Assembly (NCBI RefSeq): GCF_040183065.1
Contig: NC_091124.1
Coordinates: forward strand, 62,442,501-62,506,500
Length of the DNA stretch: 64,000 nucleotides
Direction: 5' to 3'
DNA from: Periplaneta americana
Lineage: Eukaryota > Arthropoda > Insecta > Blattodea > Blattidae
Shown here: positions 46,393 to 56,300 of the stretch, in pieces
How positions within the stretch are numbered: the stretch's first letter is position 1
How the letters are laid out: every line of letters begins with the position of its first letter
Made by a program: the position numbers and the translations under genes
The notes under the pieces: generated by a model
The model's database searches: none
What the model saw: only the letters and a program-made list of their open reading frames with translations
What the model was told of the DNA's origin: nothing

Positions 46393-48220
46393 ATTAGTGA
46401 TATCATCGTTTTCGTAGTTTTAAAATTACGCAAAACATTTGATACGATTTTTTTAACTGCTTTAGTGCTACTGTTCCAAAGGTCCACGTCTAGAAAAACA
46501 AGTATTGAAATTTTTATAAAACTTAACTTTCGAGGCAAGAAGAATCATACATAACTTATATGGAATATTTAAAAGGCAACTTGAGTTATTAGATTAAAAT
46601 ATTGAGTTTCATTCTGAAACTAAAGAAACGTGTGGTAATAATATAATTACAATTATCCTTAAGTTGATATCCGCTTATATTTTTTATTACAGAGGAAGAG
46701 TGACGAGTTTTAGAAGAGACAGTTCAAATACTGACATCCTTTAACACAATGATCACAATCCTGTCTGGTGAAGAAACTTAATAAATTATTTTGGACAGTA
46801 AACTTTAACCCATTGATACCACACGTTTCTTTTGTTCCATTCTGAAACTCCCTTAATATATTTTACGTTAAACTAAACCGATTAGAATAATAATTGACAA
46901 AAACTGTTTGTGAATAAACGAGTGTTTCCAGGAAAATTATAAATGTTTACATTAGCTACTGAAAAGCTTTACTTCTGCGTTAGTTTTCAGTTAATTTTAA
47001 TGCTGTTAATTTGATCAATGGCATAAAACTAATACGCCTTTCCACATATACTATGAATTTCGAAAATAGAAAAAAAAAAATCTGTCAGCTAACATAGTAC
47101 TTCAAGCAAAACAAGAAAAAAAGAAAGAGAGAGAGAGGTAAATAAAGAATAGGAAATAAACAACATAAAATTACACACATATTTTAAAAGATACGCGGAC
47201 GTCAGCGGACTCCAATCACGACCTGATCCGCCTAAAGGAATGCTCAGCGGAAAATGTATGTCTGCGCCACAGCACATATACAACCTGCGCGGCATCAATC
47301 GGTGGTAACCGGAGGTCTCCGATTGAAAGCGCACAAACAACCGCTCCGGAGAAAAACCTAATCATAACCAGCACTAGTTTCATTTGTGAAGTCAGGATGA
47401 ATTTCGAAATGCCGTCTCTAAGGTTGGCAAGGAACATAGAACTATTGGGCAAAACTTTGTTACATATCTTACACTGTGGACATCCATCTGCTAACTCAGT
47501 GAATCCCATGTCCAAATATGAATTCCAATATTTTCGTTTTTTAATTCCTTTCAATAGGCCTGCCTCTACACTAGACATCGTAGACTCTGAAGCAGGATCA
47601 TGTTCAACATATTCCGAACTCAGTCTAAAGGAATTCGCATTATCTGCTTTTAAAGTATGGTTACAGCAGTTATTGTGCCCCTTTAACTGAGCACTGGTTG
47701 ATAGCTGATGATTCTCGGGTATTACGGAGCCCGTCTTAGGCCATAGTTCCATTTCAACGAAAGTTTAGCTAACGCTTCTGCAAACAAATTAACATGCAGG
47801 TGTATATATATTTTTTGAGGCAACATAACAGTCAATAGATTGTAGATTCCACGTATCACGATTAACAAACGCTGCCTGCTTGATATATAAAACATAAAAT
47901 AAATTTCGAGAATCATCAAGTACTTGGTAAGCAAGAAACATTGAGATAGTTCCAGTAACGAGTAGATCTATTATAGGTGCTTCCATCTAGCAAGAAAAAC
48001 TCAAAAACTATTTTCTGAGAAATTATTTTCGCTTTATTTTTTTTATTTTTTGAACAGATTGTTTCTTCTTAAGTACCAGGTCAGATTTGACCCTTTCCTT
48101 TTAAAAGAAGTGTAGGAAATCATATGACAAGTTTCAGCTTAAATATTCCAAGGCAACGTAACTCTACCAATAGTAGAGGGAGCAAATTGATAATGTCATG
48201 TAAGAGGAATCGGTATATTT

Positions 48221-50011
48221 CTACTTATTAGTGGATTTGGATGGTTGTGGAAGGATGCTAGAAATTTTGTACGAAGAGTTTTGATGTAAGCTGAGAAATA
48301 CACTTTGGACGGATGTTGTTAATCTATGAAGTGCTTCTCTGGGACTATGGTGGGGTTTAAATCCAAACTGTTCATGGTGGATGACATCAGGTGCAGTTAA
48401 ATATGGCTTTAGTCGTGCCAGAATGATACGTTCAAAAATTTTTCCAAGGAAGTTGGTTAGACTGATTGGTCTATAACTTTGGGGTAATGTTGGATCTTTT
48501 CCCGGTTTAACTATTGGTATAATATGTGCTGTTTTCCACGCTGTTGGAAAATAATTATGATGTAGACATGAGTTGAATATCTTTGTTAAATGTGTTATGG
48601 TTCTTTTTGGTAATTTCTTCAGTATGGCTGGTGTGATTTTATCCGGACCAGGTGTCTTCTTCGGTGCTAGATTTCGAATTATGGTCTTGATTTCTTGTGG
48701 TCGTACGTGAGGTGCAGTTCCGGGTTCGGAATGATATAATATGGACTGTACATGTTGCGATATTGTTGTTGAAAAGTCTTGTAGTGAGGAGTGATGATGG
48801 GAGGAGAATCGATTTTGAAAGGAGTTTGCAAGAGCTTCAAGCCTATCAATAGGCTCATAAATGAATGTACCACTCGAGTCTTTAATAGGTGTTGACTTTT
48901 TTGCGATAGTTTTTCCTAGCATTCGTTTTGTAAACGTCCAAAAGGTTTTTCCTGTAGGCTTTATGTTTTCCACTGTATCGGCAAACTTATTGATTTTATA
49001 AATCTCGTATTTTCTTCGGATAGCACGTTGATACCGATAAAAAGCTCTTTTTGCTTGAGGATCCGCATAAAGCTGCCACCGTTTTCGAGCTTGGTTTTTA
49101 GCTTTAAAAATATATTTTAGTTCATTGCTACCGTAAACGTTATCTGATGTCTCAAAAGTAAATGTGGAGGACGTTTCATCGAATGTGTCTATTACAGTGT
49201 CAGAAAATATTTGTATAGCAGTTTCTATTTCAGAAGTTTTTAAAGTCGGTAGAGTACCCGGGATGATTTGGTGCAAGCGTTTCGTGAAAACATTCCAGTC
49301 TGTTACTTTCTCTGTAGAATGTTGATTTGATATCATATGGAAAGGGGCCTTGAAAATCAAAAGTACTGGGATGTGGTCGGAGTCAAGAGCGTTTAAGCAG
49401 ATTTGTTGAACTGGAGAGTATTTAGTGTTACATAAACAAATATCAAGTACATCTGGATGATGAGTGGTTATCCAGGGATATCTTGTTGGTGCTTTTGGTC
49501 CTGTAATTGAGTATTGAAATTTATTTGAATGTAGTAACAAGATTTCACCTTTCGAAGTATTTAGTCTAGAATTCCATGATTTGTGTTTTGCATTTAGGTC
49601 ACCACAGAAAATGAAATGTTTGTGATGTGTGATAAGCAGGGTCAGGTCATTTTCATTGAGTTGGGCGTATGGCGGATAATAAACAGATGCTATTAATATT
49701 TCTGTTCCTTCAAGCTGGATGAAGATACCGGTGGCTTCAAGATTTTGAAAAAGCGGTAATATGGCTCTTCGATATGGCATGGAGTTTTTAATAATTATCG
49801 CAGTTCCTCCTCCAGGTCGGTTGTTTCTGTCTGTACGGATAACAGTATAGCTGCGTATACGAAATTTTATGTTGGGTTTTAGATGAGTTTCACTGATACA
49901 TGCGAGGTCAATATCATAATTAAGGAGCAAGGCTTGTAGTTCGTAAGTCTGGTGAATTATTCCGTTTGCATTGAAATTTAAGATGTTTAAAGCTCTGTGT
50001 TTGGAAAGCAT
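48221..50011 (-). CDS. LINE ORF2: endonuclease plus truncated reverse transcriptase
   Basis: The 596-residue frame starts 12 bases after ORF1 stops. The N-terminal half is an APE-type endonuclease: LNFNANGI, ISETHL with the catalytic Glu, SVYYPPYAQL, FCGDLNAKHKSWNSR (Asp/Asn) and ALDSDHIPVLL (the SDH box). Then comes the start of the RT: APKKTPGPDKITPAIL, AHIIPIVKPGKDP, SYRPISLTNFLGKIFERII and HEQFGFKPHHSPREALHRL. Just after that the frame jumps to a different sequence and stops. The catalytic Asp boxes (FxDxxxAFD, YADD) and thumb are missing. In the next frame the 3' part reads SAYIKTLRTKFLASFHNHPN, like the usual C-terminal end of jockey ORF2. The loss is therefore an internal deletion, joined out of frame. 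Confidence 0.85.
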   Translation of the reverse strand: MLSKHRALNILNFNANGIIHQTYELQALLLNYDIDLACISETHLKPNIKFRIRSYTVIRTDRNNRPGGGTAIIIKNSMPYRRAILPLFQNLEATGIFIQLEGTEILIASVYYPPYAQLNENDLTLLITHHKHFIFCGDLNAKHKSWNSRLNTSKGEILLLHSNKFQYSITGPKAPTRYPWITTHHPDVLDICLCNTKYSPVQQICLNALDSDHIPVLLIFKAPFHMISNQHSTEKVTDWNVFTKRLHQIIPGTLPTLKTSEIETAIQIFSDTVIDTFDETSSTFTFETSDNVYGSNELKYIFKAKNQARKRWQLYADPQAKRAFYRYQRAIRRKYEIYKINKFADTVENIKPTGKTFWTFTKRMLGKTIAKKSTPIKDSSGTFIYEPIDRLEALANSFQNRFSSHHHSSLQDFSTTISQHVQSILYHSEPGTAPHVRPQEIKTIIRNLAPKKTPGPDKITPAILKKLPKRTITHLTKIFNSCLHHNYFPTAWKTAHIIPIVKPGKDPTLPQSYRPISLTNFLGKIFERIILARLKPYLTAPDVIHHEQFGFKPHHSPREALHRLTTSVQSVFLSLHQNSSYKISSILPQPSKSTNK

Positions 50012-50023
50012 TTTAGAGGTCTT

Positions 50024-51517
50024 TTATGGATTGTTGTAATTGAAAAGATTAATGAAACCTTCAATGAATATTATTACCTTGGATATTGAATCATTTGCAT
50101 TTTGGATTTTATGAAAAGTTGTGCGGATAAGCTGAATTGTATGTTGAATGTTCAGTGAGCGTAGGATGTTAACCATATCTTTGAAGGAGTCTGATATTGA
50201 TTCTGATGATGTTGATGTTGCACTTGGAGTATTAAATGTTGATTGGAAAGCTTTGGTGTTGCCGGGATTAGCAAGTAAAGGGAAGTCGCTCTGTTTCCAT
50301 GTTGGTGGTGTAGAACGTTCTTCGGAAAGAATTCTCCTGTTCCTCATCTTGTCGTGAAGTTCTGCTTTCTTCTTTAGTTGAATGGGGCACTGACTGTAGC
50401 TGGCAGTATGTGCGCCGTCACAATTTGCACATTTTGGGATATGGACAGGACCTTTCAGAGGACATTCGGCGAATAAGTGATTATTTCCACATTTAACACA
50501 TCGAGTAGGCAAATTACATCGACGTGAAGTGTGTCCAAAACCCTGACACTTATGACATTGTGTAATATGTGGACGAGGTCTATATGACTCAATTTTTATG
50601 ATATGATTGTTAATATCTTGCAATTGGTATATGGTTCGGGAGTGTTCATTATTTGGAAGTGTAAGTATCCAGATGGGGATGGGACGTCGTGTCGGTATGC
50701 CATCAGTGTCGTAGCAAGGAACAGTAATTTGACGAATGTGTTCTATTTGAAAATCTAAGAGTTCAAGTTCTGTTTTGAGTGTAGCAGATTCTACAAACGC
50801 TGGAAGTCCTTTCAGTACTACTTGTAGTAATTTAGTTTCCCGAGGTTCGTGAGAATAAAACTGAAGGTTTTCAGTTTGCAAGATATTATATAACTTGTCA
50901 TAATCAGCACGACAACTAGTTAAATATTTAATTCCTTCAGTAGAGCATGTGATTTTCAGTGGCTGGCTAAGTAATGACTGCAATTTTTTATTGTTTGCAA
51001 AGAAATTTCCGGCTGGGATATTCTTCACAATTATTGGCGGCATTCGAGCTGATTTGGGTCTAGAAAAATCTGTGTTGGTGTTATCTTCTTGGTTCCCTAC
51101 TTGAGGATTTTTTTGGTTTGGTGGTGATATGTCTGTATCCATTTCGTGGACAAGAGGATCAAAAACATTTTGTAGTTTCATATCCGGATGAATTAATGTT
51201 TCATGAGATAAAGTTGCTTGTGTATCGGAAACTGTTGAATTTGGTTTGGCTTTGTCCGTATTTAGTTTCTGTTTCTTAATGACATGACCTCTTACTTTAC
51301 TTTTACTTGAAGTTGCGTTTTCCGCGGGATTAATTTGTTTGCTAGTTGAATTGGGTACGCGAGTAGGATCACATATAGTCATTGTAGATGTAGGGGTACT
51401 ACTAGTTGTTACAGATGTTGTGGTTGAGGTCGTATGTGAAGTCACTATGTTGTAAATGCCAGGTTGGTTTTCGATTAGACACCAGTCTTCAGTATTTTGA
51501 GTCATTTTAACAGTCAC
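50024..51517 (-). CDS. LINE ORF1: gag-like nucleic-acid-binding protein
   Basis: An intact 497-residue frame. The N-terminal third is Ser/Thr/Pro-rich and disordered-looking. The middle (about residues 165-310) includes IVKNIPAGNFF and VVLKGLPAF and fits the conserved jockey/I gag region. Three CCHC zinc knuckles follow, C-x2-C-x4-H-x4-C (CHKCQGFGHTSRRC), C-x2-C-x3-H-x4-C (CVKCGNNHLFAEC) and C-x2-C-x3-H-x6-C (CANCDGAHTASYSQC), the spacing typical of jockey-group ORF1. The role known from the family is binding element RNA in the ribonucleoprotein. No stop or frameshift is seen, so the copy looks young even though its partner ORF2 is deleted. Confidence 0.9.
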   Translation of the reverse strand: MTVKMTQNTEDWCLIENQPGIYNIVTSHTTSTTTSVTTSSTPTSTMTICDPTRVPNSTSKQINPAENATSSKSKVRGHVIKKQKLNTDKAKPNSTVSDTQATLSHETLIHPDMKLQNVFDPLVHEMDTDISPPNQKNPQVGNQEDNTNTDFSRPKSARMPPIIVKNIPAGNFFANNKKLQSLLSQPLKITCSTEGIKYLTSCRADYDKLYNILQTENLQFYSHEPRETKLLQVVLKGLPAFVESATLKTELELLDFQIEHIRQITVPCYDTDGIPTRRPIPIWILTLPNNEHSRTIYQLQDINNHIIKIESYRPRPHITQCHKCQGFGHTSRRCNLPTRCVKCGNNHLFAECPLKGPVHIPKCANCDGAHTASYSQCPIQLKKKAELHDKMRNRRILSEERSTPPTWKQSDFPLLANPGNTKAFQSTFNTPSATSTSSESISDSFKDMVNILRSLNIQHTIQLIRTTFHKIQNANDSISKVIIFIEGFINLFNYNNP

Positions 51518-51885
51518 TACGCTTGGCTCCGAGAGCCAAGCTAAGGTAATTACTACACAATCACTCGATTATGATCGCGCATGTAACACAAAAATAATGA
51601 AGAAATAAAGATATATCTTAAACAAACACCACACAATGTCGTTAAACTGTTAAATAATAATAATATAATTCCACTAAATATAAACTTGAAAACATTACGC
51701 AATTTCGTAAACACAAGACAAGTCGGAGCACTGTTCGATACGATGCTTCTCTGATCAGCACTCGATGCGAACTATTTTTTTTTTTTCGCTTGATGAAAGT
51801 AGTTTGCGTTTTTCTTGCTAGAGACTAGAACTCGCGGAACCCCAAGGGCTCCGCGGAGCACACTTTGGGAACCGCTGGCTTAGGC

Positions 51886-52155
51886 AATCCACGAACCCAA
51901 GCAATAAACATGAAAAAAGTCAATATATAATTATGAAATAATAATTTTAGTTTTAAAGGAGACTAAAATAACTAAGGATAGTATATGTAGGTTACTGGAT
52001 AATCATATTCCGATATACTGTACCACGGTCAAACTATGAGATAAATTATATCCCCCGTAACCCCGTTATATGGGGATTCTACGGTTTTGCTTTGCCCCCC
52101 TCCCCCAAGGAAACGATTCTCTCCGCCTATGGTGTATATGCAGCTTAATCTTTGG

Positions 52156-52189
<34 letters not shown>

Positions 52190-52468
52190 TTACTCAAGTT
52201 TTGCATACTGTGTTTTAACAGAAGCCCCTGTGTTCGAATTAAAATATGTAGCCCTATGTATGCAAAGACGTAAAAGGTGTATGTATGTATGTATGTATGT
52301 ATGTATGTATGTATGTATGTATGTATGTATAAATAAGTAGCTCTTTAGTACACCGGAATTCCCCCCCCCTCCAGAAATTTAATGCAAGAAGCAGAGCGGG
52401 TCCACTCTGCTACAAGTGCCGCTATTGGGCACTTGTATAGAAAAAAATGCTCTTATCCAAAAGGCAGA
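51886..52468. other. no gene; GAT and GTAT microsatellites
   Basis: (GAT)n at 52155-52191 and (GTAT)n at 52278-52330. Nothing else supported; the last ten bases are a SINE target duplication. Confidence 0.6.
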
Positions 52469-52938
52469 GTCCACACCTATGGAGTAACGGTCAGCGCGTC
52501 TGGCCGCGAAACCAGGTGGCCCGGGTTCGAATTCCGGTCGGGGCAAGTTACCTGGTTGAGGTTTTTTCCGGGGTTTTCCCTCAACCCAATACCACAGTCT
52601 AGTATACACAGTCGCGAAGCTCAATACGTAGTAAATATGCAAATATTAGGTAGTTGCTCACCACTAGGATCGCTAATATCGCCTCATTACAGGCAATGCA
52701 AAATAGAACCGTCACAGTCTATTGTTTCTAGCACCCTCAAAACCGTAAGCAACGCTCAAAACTCAAGCTTCGTGACTGTATATAGTAGACTGTGCCGTGC
52801 CAATACGAGCAAATGCTGGGTAACTTTCGGTGCTGGACCCCGGACTCATTTCACCGGCATTATCACCTTCATTTCATTCAGACGCTAAATAACCTAGATG
52901 TTGATACAGCGTCGTAAAATAACCCAATAAAATAAAAC
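52469..52938 (+). mobile_element. SINE (second family) split by a MITE
   Basis: Target duplication AAAAGGCAGA (52459-52468, 52939-52948). The head 'ggagtaacggtcagcgcgtc', B box 'cgggttcgaattccgg' and body up to 'ctcaacccaata' are followed by the 202-bp MITE. The SINE then continues as 'cgagcaaatgctgggtaact…gacgctaaataacc…cgtaaaataaccc'. Without the MITE it is about 260 bp. Confidence 0.9.
52593..52794. mobile_element. 202-bp TIR element, CACAGTCTA family, in a SINE
   Basis: Ends CACAGTCTAGTATACACAGT and inverted (…gactgtatatagtagactgtg). CCCAATAC precedes it (52585-52592) and (g)CCAATAC recurs at 52799-52806, four bases after the end, so the duplication is 7-8 bp with a few extra bases. Inner sequence is shared with 8680-10015. 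Confidence 0.85.
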
Positions 52939-53111
52939 AAAAGGCAGACACATGGATATATTTTATCCATGGCAGACACGTCGACACGTGCTATGTTATG
53001 GGATTACTAGGTTGGTAGCGCTGCTAGCCGGTTTTATACATGTGTAAAGTGCGGAACGTGCAAAACAAATTCAAGGATAAGAATTTACACATGTTTATAA
53101 AGGGATAAACT

Positions 53112-53300
53112 ATGTCTAATATTGAATTGCCACCAGAAAAATTAACGCGACAAATGATTTTGAAGGGATTTGAAGTGCCTGTTGTGTTTAAAGGTTTTAT
53201 AAATGACTGGGAATTACTGTCATGGGATTTGGATAATTGGGCTCAGAAACTTGGGGACGCTGTTTTACCATTTCGATCAGGTTGTCGGAAATTCACGAAG
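53112..53300 (+). CDS. HSPBAP1: HSPBAP1-like exon 1 (start codon)
   Basis: ATG at 53112 is preceded by 'aagggataaact' with an in-frame stop just upstream, and starts MSNIELPPEKLTRQMILKGF. VPVVFKGFINDWELLSWDLD and LPFRSGCRKFTK follow, an N-terminal pattern typical of JmjC cupins (a 'replace with/visit by W' start before the barrel). The exon has 63 codons and ends at AAG before donor GTAATT (phase 0). Beyond the donor the frame reaches a stop within three codons, supporting the splice. Confidence 0.85.
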
Positions 53301-56300
53301 GTAATTTTATGAACTACTTACTTTGTACTACCTTTCTGGGTACTCCTCTGTTTGTGGATTTAAGTAGTAAACGTTAGCTTTTTGATAGGTTAGGATTAAG
53401 ACATGTCATTCACCATCGTTCACCATTATACAGTTTATAGAAAAATGAAGAATTAAGAATTACGGTAGGCCTACATACGGCCCTAAATTGTATACCTAAC
53501 CTGTCGTAATGTAATTAATATTAACAGTGCAAATGTGATATAAATAGAACACATTGAATAATTTAAAAGACGAACGAATGATGTGTTCCTTCTTGAGATC
53601 TAAACAAGCCAAAAGTTGAGCAGTGATGTAAGATGTAGACCTACTTTGTTATATTGTAATTTAGTGCCAAGGAAGAAATCGAGTTTATTAACTAATAAAG
53701 GATAAATCGCAATAAAGAGAACGTCAGTAGGGGAAGTTATCCCCACCCACATGAAATGTGCATTCGACAAAACACTCACCTATCACTTAGAGTACGGTAT
53801 CTGATGAGCTAGTAGGGGAAAAGTGGAAGGAGTGGTGTACGGAGCTTCTACGTTCTGTTTATTAATAAAGTTGTGAATAAAAGCCACAATTTTTTTATAT
53901 TATCTAATTCTCTCTTTGTGACAGTACGGTACATCAATGTTTGTTATTCAGATTACAGATCTTCAGTTACCTGTATTTGCTTAGGAAGATACGAAATCCT
54001 TAGCATACATTTATCCTGAAATGACAACAGTCTTATTTACGAAAGTAGATTCGTAATTTTGAAAATCAGTAAATTATATCTTCTCTTCGAGAACACGTTC
54101 ATTTTATTTTCATTTTCATTAGAGCTCTTCTGAAGAAAGTCTATATCAGATCAAGTTCGAGAGATACTAAAAATAGATTGCAGCAGAAATCTTTATGTAT
54201 TGGTTATGTTTGTTAACTGAATTTTAGAGATTAAGCATATGAAATAACGTTGATTAGTCAACTGTCCGAAGACAAGAGTTTGAACCTCATAAGTGACACC
54301 AATTTAAGGAATCACTCGTAAGGAAACTAAACCAGGAGATAATGGGATAAGGTGGCCAGTTTCTTTTCCCCTCCATTGCATACATCGCTGACTATGTAGT
54401 AACATTTTATTACACTAATAAAATTTCAGATGTATACAAACATTTGTTCTTCCTCTGATACAGCAAGTGAGTTGTACCACTCCCATCTTGATACGTTATA
54501 TACTGCCTGAGTATAGATGTACATAGGCTATCAGCCAGAACCTCAGTCAGATGTATAAATAACATTTAAAGTGTAGGGTAGTAAAGTTAAAGTACATTAC
54601 ATAGGTACATTTGTCTAGAAATGGCACTAAGTAATCTATTATAGCCTACTCATTGGTTTTGAGACAACAATCGAAGCAGTAACTTCTAAAAGCCTACTGA
54701 GGAACCAGTACCAGTAAGTTGTGGAAAGCCAAACTGTTTTGAAAATCCTTAAAAAAAATATATAAAATCGTCATCCCACAATGTATTTCATCTCATGAAG
54801 AGATCTTTAGGTACCGGTAATGAATTGGCAGCAACTTTAACATGAGAAAACAGCATTAATACACACATCATCATCGTCATGAACTAATCTGGCTTAAGTT
54901 CTCCAAGACTTATTCTGTAAAAACTCTTGAAAATGTTCCTGGTCTTTCCATCATTGCCATGGTCTTCCCAAGTTTCTCTTGCCCGATCATATTGTAGAGC
55001 TAATTTTGGGTGTGGTGTTCGTCTATTCTTTGTATGTGTTGAAACCATTTTTCCTAATACTCACAAAGGTAATAAATCAAAACTAGATAAATAATTCCTT
55101 GAAGAAACTAAACTAATAAAATAGCAACTGCGAATTAGGGCCTATATATAAAAAAAACTTTACAACCATTGGTGAATATTTTTTGTTAACTTTACTTATT
55201 CACACATAAAAAAAGAGACCACTTAAGTACTAAGTCTGTACTGGAAAGCAGGAAAGATCACATGAAATATTTATTTGGAAATAAATAGCTAACAAAAATT
55301 GTCTATTAAGCCATTTAGAAACATCCATTTTCTTCAAATCTCCATTTTGTTTAAATGTATGGATAGAAAAATCGTATTATCTTTCCAATGCTGAATGTTC
55401 CTACTGTTTCTTTTTGATTTAGGCTAAGATATTGTTTCTTTTGTACAGTTCTGTATGTCACCGTTTTTCCCCTTGGGATTTATCTTTTGTTTGCTTTTTA
55501 GTTCCCTATTGGAGAAAGTGCTGTGATGCTACAAAAAATAATTGATTTCAAGATTTTCTTAGAAATACACGTTTTCAGTGTTACCAATAGTGGAAAATTA
55601 GTTTTGGACATGCTGTCTCTATACCATGATTTCTCTTTAACTATTGTACAGATTTTGTTAATGTTCAGTGTCTATGACTCAATTTATCCAGGAATGATGC
55701 ACATGAAGTATATTCATTTTTAGTAAAAAACTAATATGTAGAGCCTGTTTAATAAAATCAAAACTGCAAAATGGTCATAAACTCAAAAACTAACCAAGTG
55801 ATTTTTCTTTATTTATTTTTTCTCGCATAAGATGAAAAGATAAATAAAAGGAGTAGGTAACCAGAATGTCTCCAGATCCCTATGTTTCGAGGAAAGTAAG
55901 AAAAACCAGAGATTATTCACGAAGTTACACTATATGACGAAAAGGATGGTGGATGGTATGCCATGAGCAGGGAAAGGATATTGTCAAATCATTTTATTTT
56001 CAAGAAACATATCAATAGATAATATGTGAATCTGGTTTCACATCCCTTTACCAAGAGTTGATCATGATGGAACAAAATTATGCTTTCTTTCAACAGGATT
56101 CTGCCACTGCTCATACAGCAAATGTATCCTACAGCATTGATGGGCATTTAGTGGTTTGTGAACCGGAAGTGCTTTGAAACTTCTCTCCAATGCCAAGAGA
56201 TGGGGCTGTGATTTATAGTGCTGGTCTCTTCGTTCCACTCCTTCTGTACCATGCAAATCAAAACAATTGAGTGGCTCAGAAGCAAAGGGGTATAAGTGCA

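Larger units (their letters stand above)
45468..47376 (+). mobile_element. second hAT element nested in the first one's transposase
   Basis: Perfect 8-bp duplication GTTTCATT (45460-45467, 47377-47384). Ends are TAGTGCTG at the left and CAGCACTA at the right, with Gs/CGG-rich subterminal parts (atcggag…/…ctccgg). 1909 bp. One coding remnant, the BED finger at 45673-45846, lies on the plus strand, opposite to the host element's gene. Confidence 0.9.
43963..47585 (-). pseudogene. hAT transposase (ZBED5-like), broken by a nested hAT
   Basis: Minus strand, starting near MSSVEAGLLKGIKKRKYWNS. A BED-like zinc-binding start follows (CKICNKVLPNSSM after ADGCPQ), then ILTSQMK, where the nested element enters. 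Beyond it (from 45459 downward) come EKALEASYLISHD, SNNIVHNRIQNLSNDVKN, FLQQLDESTDVAG (catalytic-core Asp motif) and TDGAKAMVGP. Next are VVKIINFVKARSLQCRL, LLLHIEVRWLSRDKALSRL, and near 44145 the C-terminal dimerisation part (LPFGTTYLYESALSRYTATK). Several stops and frame changes separate these pieces. Without the insertion the gene would be about 1.7 kb, close to the usual 600-residue length of this subgroup. Not functional. Confidence 0.85.
48035..51782 (-). mobile_element. jockey-like LINE with internal deletion
   Basis: Minus-strand non-LTR retrotransposon with two open reading frames. The 3' end (left) shows an A-tail as plus-strand tttattttttttatttttt. A 9-bp TTTTCGCTT lies at both ends (48026-48034, 51783-51791) as probable target duplication. 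The 5' UTR (51518-51782) is present, so this copy is complete at both ends but has lost most of the RT domain. Confidence 0.85.
47987..51821. repeat. palindrome arms in the outer hAT, split by the LINE
   Basis: CTAGCAAGAAAAAC at 47987-48000 and its exact complement at 51808-51821; pairing extends with mismatches to about 28 bp (caaaaactattttc/gatgaaagtagtttg). With the LINE removed the arms would be about 50 bp apart and form one hairpin. Confidence 0.75.
43642..51877 (-). mobile_element. 8.2-kb hAT transposon containing nested insertions
   Basis: Perfect 8-bp duplication GCTTAGGC (43634-43641, 51878-51885). Ends CAGCGGTTCCCAAACTTTT at the left and, inverted, CAGCGGTTCCCAAAGTGTGC at the right, with further 'ggagccc' subterminal similarity. 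Its transposase gene runs on the minus strand (43963-47585). It has been hit by a second hAT (45468-47376) and by a jockey-like LINE (48035-51782); without them it would be about 2.6 kb. Confidence 0.95.

Noticed and set aside
47216-47752. 178-codon minus-strand frame as an intact gene
   Set aside because: Only the middle (about 47385-47585) matches a hAT transposase start; the end reads into the TIR of the nested element.
51783-51791. Calling the jockey-like LINE 3'-truncated
   Set aside because: An A-tail, a HNHPNPL-type C-terminal segment and a matching 9-bp flank are present at its 3' end, so the missing RT core is better explained by internal deletion.
52382-52888. 168-codon frame across the split SINE
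   Set aside because: It is a readthrough of SINE and MITE sequence with no conserved protein motif.
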